A stretch of DNA of 11,412 nucleotides from an uncultured Ruminococcus sp. GTDB lineage: Bacteria > Bacillota > Clostridia > Oscillospirales > CAG-272. The notes under the pieces are model-generated. The model did not search any database. It worked only from the letters and a program-made list of their open reading frames with translations, and was not told the DNA's origin. The stretch is from contig CACXCL010000157.1 in the NCBI GenBank assembly GCA_902766115.1, positions 1 to 11,412 on the forward strand. Direction: 5' to 3'. Position 1 is the stretch's first letter. Every line of letters starts with the position of its first letter. Of this stretch, positions 1 through 7,021 are shown in pieces. The position numbers and the translations under genes were made by a program.

Positions 1-2
1 AA

Positions 3-539
3 AGCTTTGACAACAGCGTATCAATGGAGCATAAAGAGGACCCATCTCACCCGTTCACCGATGAAGACGCCATCGCTGCTGCCGAGGCCCTTGGAAGGGA
101 TCAATTCGGAGACTTGTTCGACAGACTTAGTTGTCGGTCCGTTTCGAAAGGGGACGGCGGAGAAAGGTACGTACGTTTTTACCAGTTGCTTGGTGAAGAA
201 AAGTTTGTCAACGGTATCCGTTTTCATGTGACTTACCTCGGCGACGGGACGTTGCTCGGTTTTGGAATGCCGAACTGCTATTCGCTCAGGGATTTCGACG
301 AATCACTTCTTCTGGGCGTGACCAGAGATTCCGTCATGTCATACCTTGACGCCAGGACGAAGGAACTCCACGGGGACAGACTGATCGACTGGGAGCTGTC
401 GGGCGACAAGGTTTCGCTCCAGCGGGATGAGGACGGCTTCTTCCTCAGCGCCTCAGTTATGGCGAACGTCCACTTTGACAGCGGAGACTGGGACGACGGA
501 GGACACACTTACAGGATCCGGCTCCCGTTCGAGGGATAA
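3..539 (+). CDS. Secreted/extracytoplasmic PepSY- or YcdB-like protein, C-terminal part (5' end outside window)
   Basis: The reading frame is open from base 3 to the TAA at 537-539. The first ATG in frame is at 24, but the bases before it (through AACAGCGTATCA) contain no Shine-Dalgarno, so this is probably the tail of a longer gene entering from the left. The visible part is about 178 residues. Counting from the ATG at 24, residues 10-80 have a helix (DEDAIAAAEAL), then a strand pattern with RFYQ, VNGIRFHV and DGTLLGF. This 'NGI...V..DG.L..F' arrangement resembles PepSY/YcdB-type domains of secreted Firmicute proteins. A second half (85-171) has another helix (SVMSYLDARTKEL) and a polar beta-rich end (TYRIRLPFEG). 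No signal peptide can be seen because the start is missing. The family call is tentative. The gene is followed by its own terminator and is not part of the operon downstream. Confidence 0.7.
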   Translation, partial: SFDNSVSMEHKEDPSHPFTDEDAIAAAEALGRDQFGDLFDRLSCRSVSKGDGGERYVRFYQLLGEEKFVNGIRFHVTYLGDGTLLGFGMPNCYSLRDFDESLLLGVTRDSVMSYLDARTKELHGDRLIDWELSGDKVSLQRDEDGFFLSASVMANVHFDSGDWDDGGHTYRIRLPFEG

Positions 540-562
540 ACCGAAAAAACAACGGAATAACG

Positions 563-590
563 AAGAGGTCGGCGCGTCCGGCCTCTTTTT
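563..590 (+). terminator. Intrinsic terminator after the first gene
   Basis: An 8-bp GC-rich stem GAGGTCGG/CCGGCCTC (one G-U pair) with a 5-base loop CGCGT is followed at once by a T run (586-590). Two A-T pairs (563-564 with 586-587) can extend it. It lies 24 bases after the TAA at 539 and separates this gene from the operon promoter. Confidence 0.85.
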
Positions 591-644
591 CGTTGGCCGC
601 TCAAAAAATCCTCCCGCAAAACGCCACCGCGGGGCAAAAAGGGG

Positions 645-673
645 TTGGATTTTCTCGCCTTTTATGGTAAAAT
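645..673 (+). promoter_or_regulatory. Sigma-A-type promoter with extended -10, driving the seven-gene operon
   Basis: The -35 box TTGGAT is at 645-650 and the -10 box TAAAAT at 668-673, with a 17-bp spacer. A TG dinucleotide at 665-666 gives an extended -10 (TATGGTAAAAT), a very common form in Bacillota. Transcription would start near 680, about 30 bases before the first gene. This is the only convincing promoter I see between 600 and 8550. Confidence 0.8.
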
Positions 674-711
674 AATCTGTGAATGTTTTGATAAGGATCG
701 GGAGGGGCATG

Positions 712-1233
712 ATGGAGAAGACGGAACGGGATGTCACCTGCTTTTTTACGGGCCACCGCTCGATCCCGGATGAGGTGATGACCCCGCTTCTTGCCGAGGT
801 GGACGGGACCATCGAATCCCTCTACGGAGAGGGATACCGCAATTTCGTCTGCGGCGGCGCTGTGGGATTCGACACCATTGCGGCGTGCCGGGTGGCGGTT
901 GCGGCGAAAAGGCACCCCGACGTCCGCTTCATCCTCGTGCTCCCCTGCCGGGACCAGACGTCCCGGTGGCGCCGGACGGTGGATCTGTCCCTCTACCAGC
1001 GCATCAAAGGCTTTGCCGACGACGTGATATACGCCCGCGACATGTACTCCGAGGGCTGTATGCACGAGCGAAACCGCATGATGGCAGATATGTCGTCCGC
1101 CTGCGTGGCGTACTACAACGGCGCGCGTCTCGGCGGCACCGCCTATACCGTGCGCTACGCCGAGGGGGAAGGGCTCCGGATCGTCAATCTCTTCGACAGG
1201 ATGGTAACGGAGAGATCCGGTAAAACAAGTTAA
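712..1233 (+). CDS. SLOG-superfamily nucleotide-binding protein (DUF1273/YpsA-like)
   Basis: A 173-residue cytosolic protein of the SLOG/Rossmann group that includes YpsA (DUF1273) and the DprA/TIR-associated nucleotide-binding families. Seen directly: FTGHR at 12-16, CGGAVGFD at 47-54 (the glycine-rich nucleotide-binding turn), a strand FILVLPC at 73-79, ERNRMM at 119-124, and a second glycine-rich segment GARLGGTAYTV at 137-147. No other domain is present. The start at 712 is chosen because GGAGG (701-705) lies six bases upstream; the adjacent ATG at 709 is nearly as good, and a GTG at 679 would sit at the transcription start. It is first in the operon, 28 bp before gpmI. Members may bind a nucleotide or a nucleotide-derived ligand; no specific reaction is established and none can be read here. 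YpsA of Bacillus has been linked to cell division, but this protein is not clearly its orthologue. Confidence 0.88.
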   Translation: MEKTERDVTCFFTGHRSIPDEVMTPLLAEVDGTIESLYGEGYRNFVCGGAVGFDTIAACRVAVAAKRHPDVRFILVLPCRDQTSRWRRTVDLSLYQRIKGFADDVIYARDMYSEGCMHERNRMMADMSSACVAYYNGARLGGTAYTVRYAEGEGLRIVNLFDRMVTERSGKTS

Positions 1234-1261
1234 TATTTTATCCGAAGGAAGTGTATATAAA

Positions 1262-2911
1262 ATGGAACACGTACTGAAAAAAAGCGGCGCGGGCGAATGC
1301 CGTCCCGTGCTGACGGTAGTCATGGACGGCGTGGGGCTGGCAAAGGAGAGCGACGCCAACGCGGTGTACCTCGCCAGGACGCCGAACCTTGACAGAATAA
1401 TGAAGGAGTGCCCCATGGTGCGGCTCAAAGCCCACGGCACGGCGGTGGGACTCCCCTCCGACGACGACATGGGCAACTCCGAGGTGGGTCACAACGCCCT
1501 CGGCAGCGGACAGGTGTTCGCCCAGGGCGCGAAGCTGGTCACACAGTCCATCGAGAGCGGGAAGATGTTCACCTCCGACACCTGGAAGTGGCTGCTGGAC
1601 GGCGTGAAGCCGGACGGGACTCTCCACTTCATCGGCCTCTTCTCCGACGGAAACGTACACAGTCACATCGATCACCTGAAGGCGATGCTTATCCGCGCAA
1701 AGGCGGACGGCGTCCGCCGTATCAGGATCCATATCCTCCTTGACGGCCGCGACGTGGGCGAGACCTCGGCGCTTGACTACGTGCGCCCCTTCGAGGAGTT
1801 CATCGCCTCCCTCAGCGACGGCGGATGCGACGTGAAGATCGCCTCCGGCGGCGGCAGGATGGTCATCACCATGGACCGCTACGAGGCAAACTGGCACATG
1901 GTGGAGGAGGGCTGGAAGACCCACGTCCTCGGCGAGGGCAGACAGTTCGCCACCGCGGAGGAAGCAATCACCGCCTACCGCGCGGAGTTCGGAGTCATCG
2001 ACCAGGATCTGCCCGCCTTCGTCATCGCGAAGGACGGCAAGCCCGTCGGGACCATCGAGGACGGCGACAGCGTGATCTTCTACAACTTCAGAGGCGACAG
2101 ATCCATCGAGATCTCGAAAACTTTCGAGGCGGGACCCGATTTCGACAAATTCGACCGGGTGAGAGTACCCCGCGTGCGTTTCGCCGGGATGCTCGAATAC
2201 GACGGCGACCTCCACATCCCGTCGAAGTACCTTGTCTCGCCCCCCGAGATAACCAATACCATGGGTGAATACCTGTCCGGCACGGGTATCTCCCAGTTTG
2301 CGATCTCCGAGACCCAGAAATACGGCCACGTGACGTACTTCTGGAACGGCAACAGAAGCGGCAAGTTCTCCGAGGAGCTGGAGACCTACGTGGAGATCCC
2401 CTCCGACGTGGTCCCCTTCGAACAGAGACCCTGGATGAAGTGCGCCGAGATCACCGACAGGCTCATCGAGGCGCTGAGAAGCGGCAAATACGACTGCCTC
2501 AGAGTCAACTTCCCCAACGGGGACATGGTGGGTCACACCGGCTCCCTGGAGGCGACTGTCTGCGCCATGGAGGCTCTCGACCTCCAGCTGGGGCGTATAC
2601 TCAAGGTCATCGACGAGCTGCAGGGCGTGGCGATCATCACCGCCGATCACGGCAACGCCGACGAGATGGCGGAGATCGACAAAAAGACCGGCGAGCCGAA
2701 GAAGAACGCCGACGGCACGTTCAAGGCGAAGACCTCCCACACCCTGAACCGGGTCCCCTGCGTGATCTACGACAGATCCGGCAAGGTGAAGTACACCGTC
2801 AAGGCGGACGAGGGTCAGTTCGGCCTTTCCTCCGTGGCGGGCACTGCGGTCAATCTCCTGGGATTCGAAAAGCCCGCGGAGTGGGACGAGAGTATCATAA
2901 CGCTCGGCTGA
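1262..2911 (+). CDS. gpmI: 2,3-bisphosphoglycerate-independent phosphoglycerate mutase
   Basis: Interconverts 3-phosphoglycerate and 2-phosphoglycerate in glycolysis and gluconeogenesis, using two metal ions (usually Mn2+) and a phosphoserine intermediate; alkaline-phosphatase superfamily, cytosolic. Seen: metal-ligand Asp22 in VVMDGVG, the catalytic Ser73 in MGNSEVGHNALGSG, LLDGRDVGETSA (substrate-binding insert domain), SGGGRM.ITMDRY, NGDMVGHTG at 419-427 (metal His425), ITADHGNADEM at 458-469 (metal Asp462, His463), and TSHTLNRVP near the C-terminus. All expected catalytic motifs are present. At 549 residues it is longer than the roughly 510 residues of Bacillus or E. coli enzymes. The motif wording (NALG.G..FAQGAKLV) resembles the plant/trypanosomatid branch rather than the Bacillus one. 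The start has AAGGAAG about ten bases upstream. It is second in the operon, 25 bp before pgeF, with no other glycolytic genes near. Confidence 0.97.
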   Translation: MEHVLKKSGAGECRPVLTVVMDGVGLAKESDANAVYLARTPNLDRIMKECPMVRLKAHGTAVGLPSDDDMGNSEVGHNALGSGQVFAQGAKLVTQSIESGKMFTSDTWKWLLDGVKPDGTLHFIGLFSDGNVHSHIDHLKAMLIRAKADGVRRIRIHILLDGRDVGETSALDYVRPFEEFIASLSDGGCDVKIASGGGRMVITMDRYEANWHMVEEGWKTHVLGEGRQFATAEEAITAYRAEFGVIDQDLPAFVIAKDGKPVGTIEDGDSVIFYNFRGDRSIEISKTFEAGPDFDKFDRVRVPRVRFAGMLEYDGDLHIPSKYLVSPPEITNTMGEYLSGTGISQFAISETQKYGHVTYFWNGNRSGKFSEELETYVEIPSDVVPFEQRPWMKCAEITDRLIEALRSGKYDCLRVNFPNGDMVGHTGSLEATVCAMEALDLQLGRILKVIDELQGVAIITADHGNADEMAEIDKKTGEPKKNADGTFKAKTSHTLNRVPCVIYDRSGKVKYTVKADEGQFGLSSVAGTAVNLLGFEKPAEWDESIITLG

Positions 2912-2936
2912 TAAAAACAAACCCCGGAGGCAGAAT

Positions 2937-3773
2937 ATGTTTTATTCCGACGGGATACTGAAAAGATCCGACCTGCTCCTGCGGGAAGGAGTAATGCACG
3001 GCTTCTCCACCCGGCTCGGCGGGGTGAGCGAACACCCCTTCACCCGTGAGATGAATCTCGCCTTCGGGCGGGAGGACCCGGACGGGACCGTGCTGAGAAA
3101 CGCGGAGATATTCGCCCGAGCGTTATCCGGCGGCTCATTCGGCGCGGACAGCGCGGTGTGCGCCTCGCAGATCCATTCCGCCAAAGTGAGATACGTAACG
3201 GAGGCGGACCGGGGCGACGGATATCTGATACGCCCGCCCGCCGGGGAGCCCGGCGACGGGTTTTACACCGACAGACCGGGCGTGCTCCTCACGGTGAGGA
3301 TCGCGGACTGCGTTCCAATATTGCTTTTGGGCGAGAGGGATGACAAAACTCCCGTGGTCGCCGCCGTCCACGCCGGCTGGCGCGGGACTGTCAGCGGTAT
3401 CGCCGGCGAGGCGGTACGCCGCCTTGCGGCTGAAGGCGTTTCGGTAACCACCCTTCGCGCGGCGATCGGCCCCCACATCGGGGAGTGCTGTTTCACCGTC
3501 CGCGAGGATTTCCGGGACGCCGTGACCGCCGCCCGCGGCGCGGGATTCGCATCGCGCCATATTAGGGAGAACGGAGGATCGCTCCGTGCCGACCTCACCG
3601 GGATGAATCTCGAGATTCTCGCCGACGCGGGAGTCCCGCGCGAGAACGTCGACGTCTCCCCGGACTGCACGGCATGCGCGCCGGAGACATACCACTCCCA
3701 CCGCAGAACGGAGGGGCGGCGCGGCGCCATGGGCGCGGGGATCGTAATTACAGGAAAGGACACGGACAAATGA
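2937..3773 (+). CDS. pgeF: Peptidoglycan editing factor PgeF (YfiH/YlmD, LACC1-like family)
   Basis: A 278-residue protein of the YfiH/DUF152 family. Members have purine nucleoside phosphorylase, adenosine deaminase and related activities, and E. coli YfiH limits mis-incorporation of serine or glycine in place of L-alanine in peptidoglycan. Seen: GFSTR.GG at 22-29, QIHS at 78-81, DGFYTDRPG, RIADCVPILL around 121-130, AVHAGWRGT from 143, IGPHIGECCF, DLTGMN, and the C-terminal DCTACAPETYHSHRR. The expected metal/active-site triad maps to His80, Cys125 and His145, all present. Length is typical. GGAGG (2926-2930) sits six bases before the ATG. The stop TGA overlaps the ATG of the ABC ATPase (ATGA at 3770-3773), implying coupled translation with the transporter genes. 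Which of the family's activities dominates here cannot be told from sequence. Confidence 0.95.
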   Translation: MFYSDGILKRSDLLLREGVMHGFSTRLGGVSEHPFTREMNLAFGREDPDGTVLRNAEIFARALSGGSFGADSAVCASQIHSAKVRYVTEADRGDGYLIRPPAGEPGDGFYTDRPGVLLTVRIADCVPILLLGERDDKTPVVAAVHAGWRGTVSGIAGEAVRRLAAEGVSVTTLRAAIGPHIGECCFTVREDFRDAVTAARGAGFASRHIRENGGSLRADLTGMNLEILADAGVPRENVDVSPDCTACAPETYHSHRRTEGRRGAMGAGIVITGKDTDK

Positions 3774-4738
3774 TCGAAGTCGAGAGCATAATCAAGAATT
3801 ACGGGAGCGTCGTCGCGCTGGACGACGTGTCATTCACCGTGAACGAGGGGGAGATCGTCGGTTTTCTCGGTCCCAACGGAGCGGGAAAGACCACCATGAT
3901 GAACATCATAACGGGATATCTCTCCTCCACATCGGGCACGGCGAAGGTCTGCGGCATTGACGTGCTGGAGCATCCCGACGAGGCGAAGAAAAAAATCGGA
4001 TTCCTTCCCGAACAGCCCCCGCTCTACAATGAGATGAAGGTGAAGGAGTATCTCGGATTCGTTTACGAGCTGAAGAACTGTTCGCTCAACCGCAAGGAGC
4101 ACCTGAAGGAAGTTATGCAGGTGACTAAAATATACGACGTAAAAGATCGGGTCATCGGCAACCTCTCAAAAGGATACCGCCAGAGGGTCGGCATCGCCCA
4201 GGCTCTGGTGGGGAACCCGCCGGTCATCATCTTCGACGAGCCCACGGTGGGACTGGACCCGAAGCAGATCATCGAGATCCGCAACCTGATCCGCAATCTC
4301 GGGAAGGGGCACACCGTGATCCTGTCCACGCACATCCTCTCCGAGGTCCAGTCGGTATGCGACCGGATCCTCATCATAAACGAGGGCAAGCTCATCGCCG
4401 ACGAGGAGACGCGCAACCTCGCCCGCGTAGTGGAGGAAAACAGGCGCTTCAGGGCGCAGATCTGCGGTCCCCGCCGCGAGGTGGAGAACGCTCTGCGTTC
4501 CGTGGACGGAGTGGTCCGGGCGGACGCCACGGGAGAAAAGGACGGAGAGGCGTTCACATACATTCTGGAGTCCTCAAAGGGCGTGGATCTGAGAAAGCCG
4601 CTGTTCTACATGCTGGCGAAGAACAACTGGCCGCTGTTGGGGCTCGAGCCCGTGGGAATGGATCTCGAGGACGTCTTCGTCAAGATCATGGACGAGGACG
4701 AGAAGAGACGCGCCCCCGCAAAGCGACGCGGCCGCTGA
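3770..4738 (+). CDS. ABC transporter ATP-binding protein, GldA-like
   Basis: A 322-residue ATPase of an ABC-2-type transporter. Motifs in order: Walker A GPNGAGKTT (34-42), Q-loop Gln82 in FLPEQPPLY, signature LSKGYRQR (132-139), Walker B VIIFDE (152-157), D-loop GLDP, and switch His188 in STH. A complete ATPase is therefore encoded. Residues after about 215 form an accessory C-terminal region ending in DLEDVFVKIMDEDEK, typical of GldA/CcmA/NatA-type subunits that pair with ABC-2 permeases. The open frame extends back to an ATG at 3674, but that stretch lies inside pgeF; the ATG at 3770 begins the usual MIEVESI.K.YG and has AGGAAAGGA upstream. It overlaps pgeF by four bases and is followed 55 bp later by the permease. 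By neighbours it is the energising subunit for the GldF/GldG-like proteins. Substrate is unknown; gldA itself is not asserted because gliding is not implied. Confidence 0.96.
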   Translation: MIEVESIIKNYGSVVALDDVSFTVNEGEIVGFLGPNGAGKTTMMNIITGYLSSTSGTAKVCGIDVLEHPDEAKKKIGFLPEQPPLYNEMKVKEYLGFVYELKNCSLNRKEHLKEVMQVTKIYDVKDRVIGNLSKGYRQRVGIAQALVGNPPVIIFDEPTVGLDPKQIIEIRNLIRNLGKGHTVILSTHILSEVQSVCDRILIINEGKLIADEETRNLARVVEENRRFRAQICGPRREVENALRSVDGVVRADATGEKDGEAFTYILESSKGVDLRKPLFYMLAKNNWPLLGLEPVGMDLEDVFVKIMDEDEKRRAPAKRRGR

Positions 4739-4793
4739 CTTATACAGTTGCATAAAATCTTGCATCCGGAATTGCCGGAGAAAGGGAGAATAA

Positions 4794-5498
4794 ATGCTCG
4801 CAATATATAAAAAAGAACTCCGTTCTTACTTCACCACGCCTCTGGGGTACGTCTTCGCGGCTGTGTTCCTGGCGGTATCGGGCGCCGTTTTCGGGGTGTT
4901 CACCGTCCAGGCGAGAACGTCGGACGTTTCCACGTTCTGCCGGATGATGATACTCGGCTATCTCGTGCTTTTGCCCCTTCTCACCATGAGGAGTTTTTCC
5001 GAAGAGAAGAGACTCAGGACCGATCAGCTCATCATGACCTCTCCGGTGTCCGTGACCGGCGTCGTCATGGCGAAATTCCTGTCTGCGCTTACCGTTTTCG
5101 CCGGATGCACGCTTCTCACCTGCCTCTACTACATCCCGCTGTCCAAATACGGGAACACCAACGTTCCCAGGGCGTTCGGATGCCTTGTGGCGATGCTGCT
5201 CGTGGGGATGTGCTTCATCGCCGTGGGGATATTTATCTCCACTCTCACGGAGAGCCAGGTAGCCGCGGCGGTGGGAACCATGGCGACCCTGCTTGTTTTC
5301 GTCATGATCTCCTTCTTCAACGGAAGGATCAATTCCTACCCCGTTCGCAGGGCGCTGTCGTGGCTGTCGGTTTACAGCAGGTTTACGAACTTCACGTACG
5401 GGATATTCGATTTCGCCGCGCTTCTTTACTATCTTTCCGTGGCGGCGGTGTTCCTGTTCCTCGCAGTGCGCTTCGTTGAGAAGCGCAGATGGGCGTGA
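4794..5498 (+). CDS. ABC-2 type permease, GldF-like
   Basis: A 234-residue integral membrane protein with about six hydrophobic helices (roughly 17-37, 48-68, 86-112, 125-150, 152-175 and 203-228). The opening IYKKELRSYFTTPLGYVFA and the internal LPLLTMRSFSEEKRLRTDQLIMTSPVS are characteristic of GldF/CcmB-like ABC-2 permeases; the latter is the amphipathic coupling segment before the third helix. The length is usual for the family. GGGAG (4784-4788) lies just before the ATG. It is placed between the ATPase and the GldG-like gene, the same order as in gldF-gldG loci of Bacteroidota. The 55-bp gap before it is the widest in the operon and shows no convincing promoter; a weak inverted repeat CCGG-AATTG-CCGG is its only structure. 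It probably dimerises to form the membrane channel of the complex; transported substrate is unknown. Confidence 0.93.
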   Translation: MLAIYKKELRSYFTTPLGYVFAAVFLAVSGAVFGVFTVQARTSDVSTFCRMMILGYLVLLPLLTMRSFSEEKRLRTDQLIMTSPVSVTGVVMAKFLSALTVFAGCTLLTCLYYIPLSKYGNTNVPRAFGCLVAMLLVGMCFIAVGIFISTLTESQVAAAVGTMATLLVFVMISFFNGRINSYPVRRALSWLSVYSRFTNFTYGIFDFAALLYYLSVAAVFLFLAVRFVEKRRWA

Positions 5499-5539
5499 GA
5501 CGGCGCGGCGCGGATGAGTTCCGAAAGGAGTACCGGTAA

Positions 5540-7021
5540 ATGAGAAGAAAAAACGTTTTTCTGAAAAAGAAACTGAAATACGGATCCTCCGCCGTGGTGT
5601 TCACGGTGCTGTTCATCGCTGTAGTCGTTCTCTTCAACGGTGTGTTCTCCGCTCTGGCGTCAAGGTACGGCTGGTACGCGGACATGACAGAGGAGGCGGT
5701 GTTTACCCTGTCCGACCGCTCAAAGGAGTTTGTGGCGGACGTGGGGGCAGAGATCGAGATCATCTTTGCCGAGGAGCCCGATCTGCTCATGGCGGACGAC
5801 GATATGCGCTACGTCTACACTACCGCGAAGCAGCTTGAGGAGGCGGTGGACGGAGTCGCGGTCAAGTGCGTGAACGTGGTGAAGAATCCCGCGTTCTTCA
5901 AGGAATTCTACAGCACCTCGGCGACCGACATCACCTCACGTTCCGTGGTCGTCAGAAGCGGCACGGAGTCGAAGGTTCTGACTCCCCAGTCGTTCTTCGT
6001 GTATAACGAGGATTACGTCCGCTGGGGCTACCAGGGCGAATACAGATTTGTCTCCGCCATCATGCAGGTGACCCAGAGCGAGACCCCGGTGGTCTGCTTT
6101 ACCGGCAGTCACGGCGAAAACGTCACCGGAGCGCAGACTCTGGCTCAGCTTTTCTACGACTGCGGCTTCGATGTGCGGGAGATCGACCTCAGTACCGAGG
6201 AGATCGACGAAGACTGCCGTGTTCTCGTGATCTTCGATCCCGTCTACGATTTCATAGGCATCGAGGCGGAGAAGGGTTCCGCCAACGAGATAGACAAGAT
6301 CGACAAATTTCTCGACGGGTTCGGCGGACTGCTGGTCTTCGAGGACCCGGAGCACAGCGGCAACCTCAAAAATCTCAACGAATTTCTGAGAGAGTGGGGT
6401 ATATCCTACCGTCCGGATGTGACGGTCCGCGACCTCTCGCACTCTCTTTCCACCGACGGCTTCACGGTCTTCACGGAATATCAGAGCGACGATACGCTCG
6501 GCGGTTCGTTCTATTCCGACCTCAACTCTCTCGACACTCAGCCGAAGGCTGTCGTCAGCAAAGCGTCGCCCATCGACATCCTCTGGGAGGAGGGCGGAGA
6601 CCTGTCCGGCTCACGAAAGGTGTCCGCCATGCTGAAGTCCTTCGACGGCGCCGAGCTGGTGGAGAACGGCGGGACGCGGGAGAGAGGCGCGTATAACGTT
6701 CTCACCATGTCCCTTGAGACGCGGATCATCGACAACGACAAATACTATTCATACGTTATGGCGGTGGGATCGCCCACCTTCGCCTCGAACAACTTTCTCG
6801 TCAGCAACGCCTACGGGAACCGTGACATAATCTACGCGACCATGAAATTCGTGGGCAGGGACGGGATCCTGGCAGACATCGACATGAAGCCCTTCGACGA
6901 CTATACCCTCACCATGACCACAAAGCAGTCGAACGCCATGACTGCGGAAATGGCGCTGATCCTTCCCGTTATCGCCGCGGCGGCGGGCGTGGTGATCCTT
7001 GTCAGGAGGCGCAGGTCATGA
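5540..7021 (+). CDS. GldG-like ABC-associated membrane protein
   Basis: A 493-residue protein of the GldG/ABC-type auxiliary family. Topology seen: basic N-terminus (MRRKN...KKKLK), one helix at about 17-38, a large extracytoplasmic region of over 400 residues, a second helix at about 472-488, and a short RRRRS cytoplasmic tail, so both ends are inside. Family hallmarks: DMTEEAVFTLSDRSKEFV just after the first helix (the 'LT....tLS' motif), TGSHGEN at 188-194 (GldG 'TGHGE' motif), and the L..CGFDVREIDL...EIDEDCRVLVI stretch of the IFT52/GldG-like Rossmann domain. Length is within the usual range. AAGGAG (5525-5530) lies nine bases upstream of the ATG. Its TGA overlaps the start of the DUF4340 gene, so the two are probably made together. 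Role: accessory subunit of the ABC complex, non-enzymatic as far as can be seen. Confidence 0.92.
   Translation: MRRKNVFLKKKLKYGSSAVVFTVLFIAVVVLFNGVFSALASRYGWYADMTEEAVFTLSDRSKEFVADVGAEIEIIFAEEPDLLMADDDMRYVYTTAKQLEEAVDGVAVKCVNVVKNPAFFKEFYSTSATDITSRSVVVRSGTESKVLTPQSFFVYNEDYVRWGYQGEYRFVSAIMQVTQSETPVVCFTGSHGENVTGAQTLAQLFYDCGFDVREIDLSTEEIDEDCRVLVIFDPVYDFIGIEAEKGSANEIDKIDKFLDGFGGLLVFEDPEHSGNLKNLNEFLREWGISYRPDVTVRDLSHSLSTDGFTVFTEYQSDDTLGGSFYSDLNSLDTQPKAVVSKASPIDILWEEGGDLSGSRKVSAMLKSFDGAELVENGGTRERGAYNVLTMSLETRIIDNDKYYSYVMAVGSPTFASNNFLVSNAYGNRDIIYATMKFVGRDGILADIDMKPFDDYTLTMTTKQSNAMTAEMALILPVIAAAAGVVILVRRRRS

Noticed and set aside
601..1476. Minus-strand open frame across the operon promoter, SLOG gene and start of gpmI
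   Set aside because: Crosses a clear + strand promoter and two supported genes; no recognisable domain or ribosome site.
1238..2920. Long open frame (560 codons) on the minus strand opposite gpmI
   Set aside because: It mirrors the gpmI codon frame in GC-rich DNA, has low-complexity V/H/G/D-rich composition and no family motif; gpmI is certain on the + strand.
3674..3769. Upstream ATG extending the ABC ATPase by 32 residues
   Set aside because: The extension lies wholly in pgeF and encodes arginine/glycine-rich sequence not found in the family; ATG 3770 has a Shine-Dalgarno and the expected N-terminus.
4739..4793. Possible internal promoter or terminator between ATPase and permease genes
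   Set aside because: TTGCAT occurs twice and a 4-bp CCGG repeat is present, but no properly spaced -35/-10 pair and no T run follow.
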